Below, piece by piece: positions 11,937 through 13,042 of a stretch of DNA of 13,042 nt. The position numbers and the translations under genes were made by a program. Every line of letters begins with the position of its first letter. Position 1 is the stretch's first letter. The notes under the pieces are model-generated. The model worked only from the letters and a program-made list of their open reading frames with translations, did not search any database and had not been told where the DNA came from. The DNA comes from JAOPZW01 sp036555665 (GTDB lineage Bacteria; Actinomycetota; Thermoleophilia; Solirubrobacterales; Solirubrobacteraceae): NCBI GenBank assembly GCA_036555665.1, contig DATBKW010000207.1, forward strand, positions 1-13,042. Direction: 5' to 3'.

Positions 11937-13042
11937 TCAGGAGGCTTCTGTGTCCGCCGCGGGCGGCGGCGGTGCCGGCTCGTCGGGCTGCTCGGTCTCG
12001 CCGGCCTCCTCGGTCGTTCCGCCACCGACCGCGGCGGGGACCTTGGGCTCGACGACCGTGAGCTTGACCTCGTTGTCGGTGCCCTCCTCGCCGCGCTCGA
12101 CCATGACGGTCGCGCCCGGGGTCAGCTCGGCGCGCAGGACGAAGTCGGCCAGCGGGTCCTCGATGTAGCGCTGGATCGCCCGGCGCAGCGGGCGGGCGCC
12201 CATCGACGGATCCCAGCCCTTCTCGACCAGCAGGTCCTTGGCGTCCTCGGCCAGCTCGAGCTGCAGCTCGCGCTCGGCCAGCGACTCGCGGATGCGCCGC
12301 AGGAGCAGCTCGACGATGGTCTTGATCTCTTCCTTGGTGAGCTTGTGGAAGACGACGACCTCGTCGATGCGGTTGAGGAACTCGGGCCGGAAGACCTTCT
12401 TGAGCTCTCCCATGATCCGGTTCTTCATGTCCTCGTAGGTGATGCCGGTCTCGTCGTCGCTCACCGCGAAGCCCAGCGGCGTGTTGCGCGCGATCTCCTG
12501 GGCCCCGATGTTCGAGGTCATGATCACGATCGCGTGACGGAAGTCGACCGTCCGGCCCTGCGAGTCGGTCAGCCGGCCGTCCTCGAGCATCTGCAGGAGG
12601 ATGTTGAACACGTCGGGGTGCGCCTTCTCGACCTCGTCGAGCAGCACCACCGAGTACGGCTTGCGGCGCACCGACTCGGTGAGCTGGCCGCCCTCGTCGT
12701 AGCCGATGTAGCCCGGAGGCGAGCCGACCAGACGGCTGACGGCGTGCTTCTCCATGTACTCGGACATGTCGATCTGGATCATGGCCTCCTCGTCGCCGAA
12801 CAGGAACTCGGCGAGCGTGCGGGCGAGCTCGGTCTTGCCGACGCCCGACGGCCCGAGGAAGATGAACGAGCCGGTCGGCCGCTTCGGGTCCTTGATCCCG
12901 GCGCGGGCGCGGCGGATCGCCTTCGAGACGGCCTCGATCGCGGCGTTCTGCCCGATCACGCGCTTGTGGAGCTCGTCCTCCATGCGCATGAGCTTGGCCG
13001 TCTCGGCCTCGGTGAGCTTGAAGACGGGGATGCCGGTCCACA
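11937..13042 (-). CDS. clpC: ATP-dependent Clp protease ATP-binding subunit ClpC (C-terminal part, truncated by window)
   Basis: About 367 C-terminal residues are present; the N-terminal part lies beyond 13042. ClpC is a two-AAA+-ring unfoldase that feeds substrates to the ClpP peptidase in the cytosol. The fragment starts at the linker into the second AAA+ module (WTGIPVFKLTEAE, then LHKRVIGQNAAI). It contains D2 Walker A GPSGVGKTEL, the pore-loop/GYIG region (SPPGYIGYDEGG), Walker B VVLLDEVEKAH, sensor 1 TSNIG, FRPEFLNRIDE with the Arg finger, sensor 2 GARPLRRAIQ, and the D2-small domain. A tail of about 35 residues rich in Gly, Glu, Pro and Ala (GGGTTEEAGETEQPDEPAPP) follows and looks disordered. 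ClpC rather than ClpB is inferred from the WTGIPVFKLTEAE linker and the tail. No break is seen. Confidence 0.95.
   Translation of the reverse strand, partial: WTGIPVFKLTEAETAKLMRMEDELHKRVIGQNAAIEAVSKAIRRARAGIKDPKRPTGSFIFLGPSGVGKTELARTLAEFLFGDEEAMIQIDMSEYMEKHAVSRLVGSPPGYIGYDEGGQLTESVRRKPYSVVLLDEVEKAHPDVFNILLQMLEDGRLTDSQGRTVDFRHAIVIMTSNIGAQEIARNTPLGFAVSDDETGITYEDMKNRIMGELKKVFRPEFLNRIDEVVVFHKLTKEEIKTIVELLLRRIRESLAERELQLELAEDAKDLLVEKGWDPSMGARPLRRAIQRYIEDPLADFVLRAELTPGATVMVERGEEGTDNEVKLTVVEPKVPAAVGGGTTEEAGETEQPDEPAPPPPAADTEAS

Noticed and set aside
12238..12438. 66-codon serine-rich + strand frame inside clpC
   Set aside because: It is an antisense shadow of conserved ClpC AAA+ sequence.

Overview
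The window is a very GC-rich, gene-dense stretch of bacterial chromosome. Gene content (CarD, DisA, RadA, ClpC, a 'KRGNER' small protein, and an exported protein whose start resembles a family I associate with Solirubrobacterales) points to a high-GC Gram-positive actinobacterium, most likely class Thermoleophilia. That placement is inference. I see no mobile element, tRNA, rRNA, CRISPR array or phage gene.

Layout. (1) 1-207 (+): C-terminal tail of an unrecognised membrane protein. It ends stop-to-stop with a large secreted beta-propeller/RTX calcium-binding protein (208-2514, -). (2) 2555-2776 (+): a 73-residue conserved-looking small protein, divergent from the RTX gene across 40 bp. (3) 2777-2923: no gene, but a 16-bp-arm inverted repeat between converging genes. 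(4) 6716 down to 2924 (-): the housekeeping cluster radA, disA, carD, ispD, with gaps of 54, 28 and 9 bp. It links DNA repair, c-di-AMP signalling, RNA polymerase control and isoprenoid precursor synthesis. ispF, the frequent partner of ispD, is not next to it. (5) 8967 down to 6815 (-): a two-gene operon of a proline-iminopeptidase-like hydrolase and a GH1 beta-glucosidase, ending in a long hairpin just before radA. (6) 8968-9196: a 229-bp divergent intergenic region. (7) 9197-9853 (+): a small exported protein. (8) 11290 down to 9840 (-): a single-domain cyclic-nucleotide-binding protein whose stop codon overlaps the start of a cystathionine gamma-lyase-like PLP enzyme. (9) 11348-11908 (+): a DUF4126 membrane protein. 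(10) 11937-13042 (-): the C-terminal part of clpC, cut by the window edge.

The most distinctive signals lie between the genes. Five gene starts have a TAnnnT box 6-9 nt upstream of the start codon, as in leaderless or near-leaderless transcription. Several perfect or near-perfect palindromes sit on starts, stops or promoters: a 24-bp palindrome centred on the peptidase start codon, a 14-bp one containing the radA -10 box, ACAACGTTGT between the CNB and DUF4126 genes, and hairpins lacking T-tracts after the beta-glucosidase, ispD and DUF4126/clpC genes. The best candidate for an under-described module is the translationally coupled cyclic-nucleotide sensor plus sulfur amino-acid PLP enzyme. 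All functional statements rest on motif reading without database searches.
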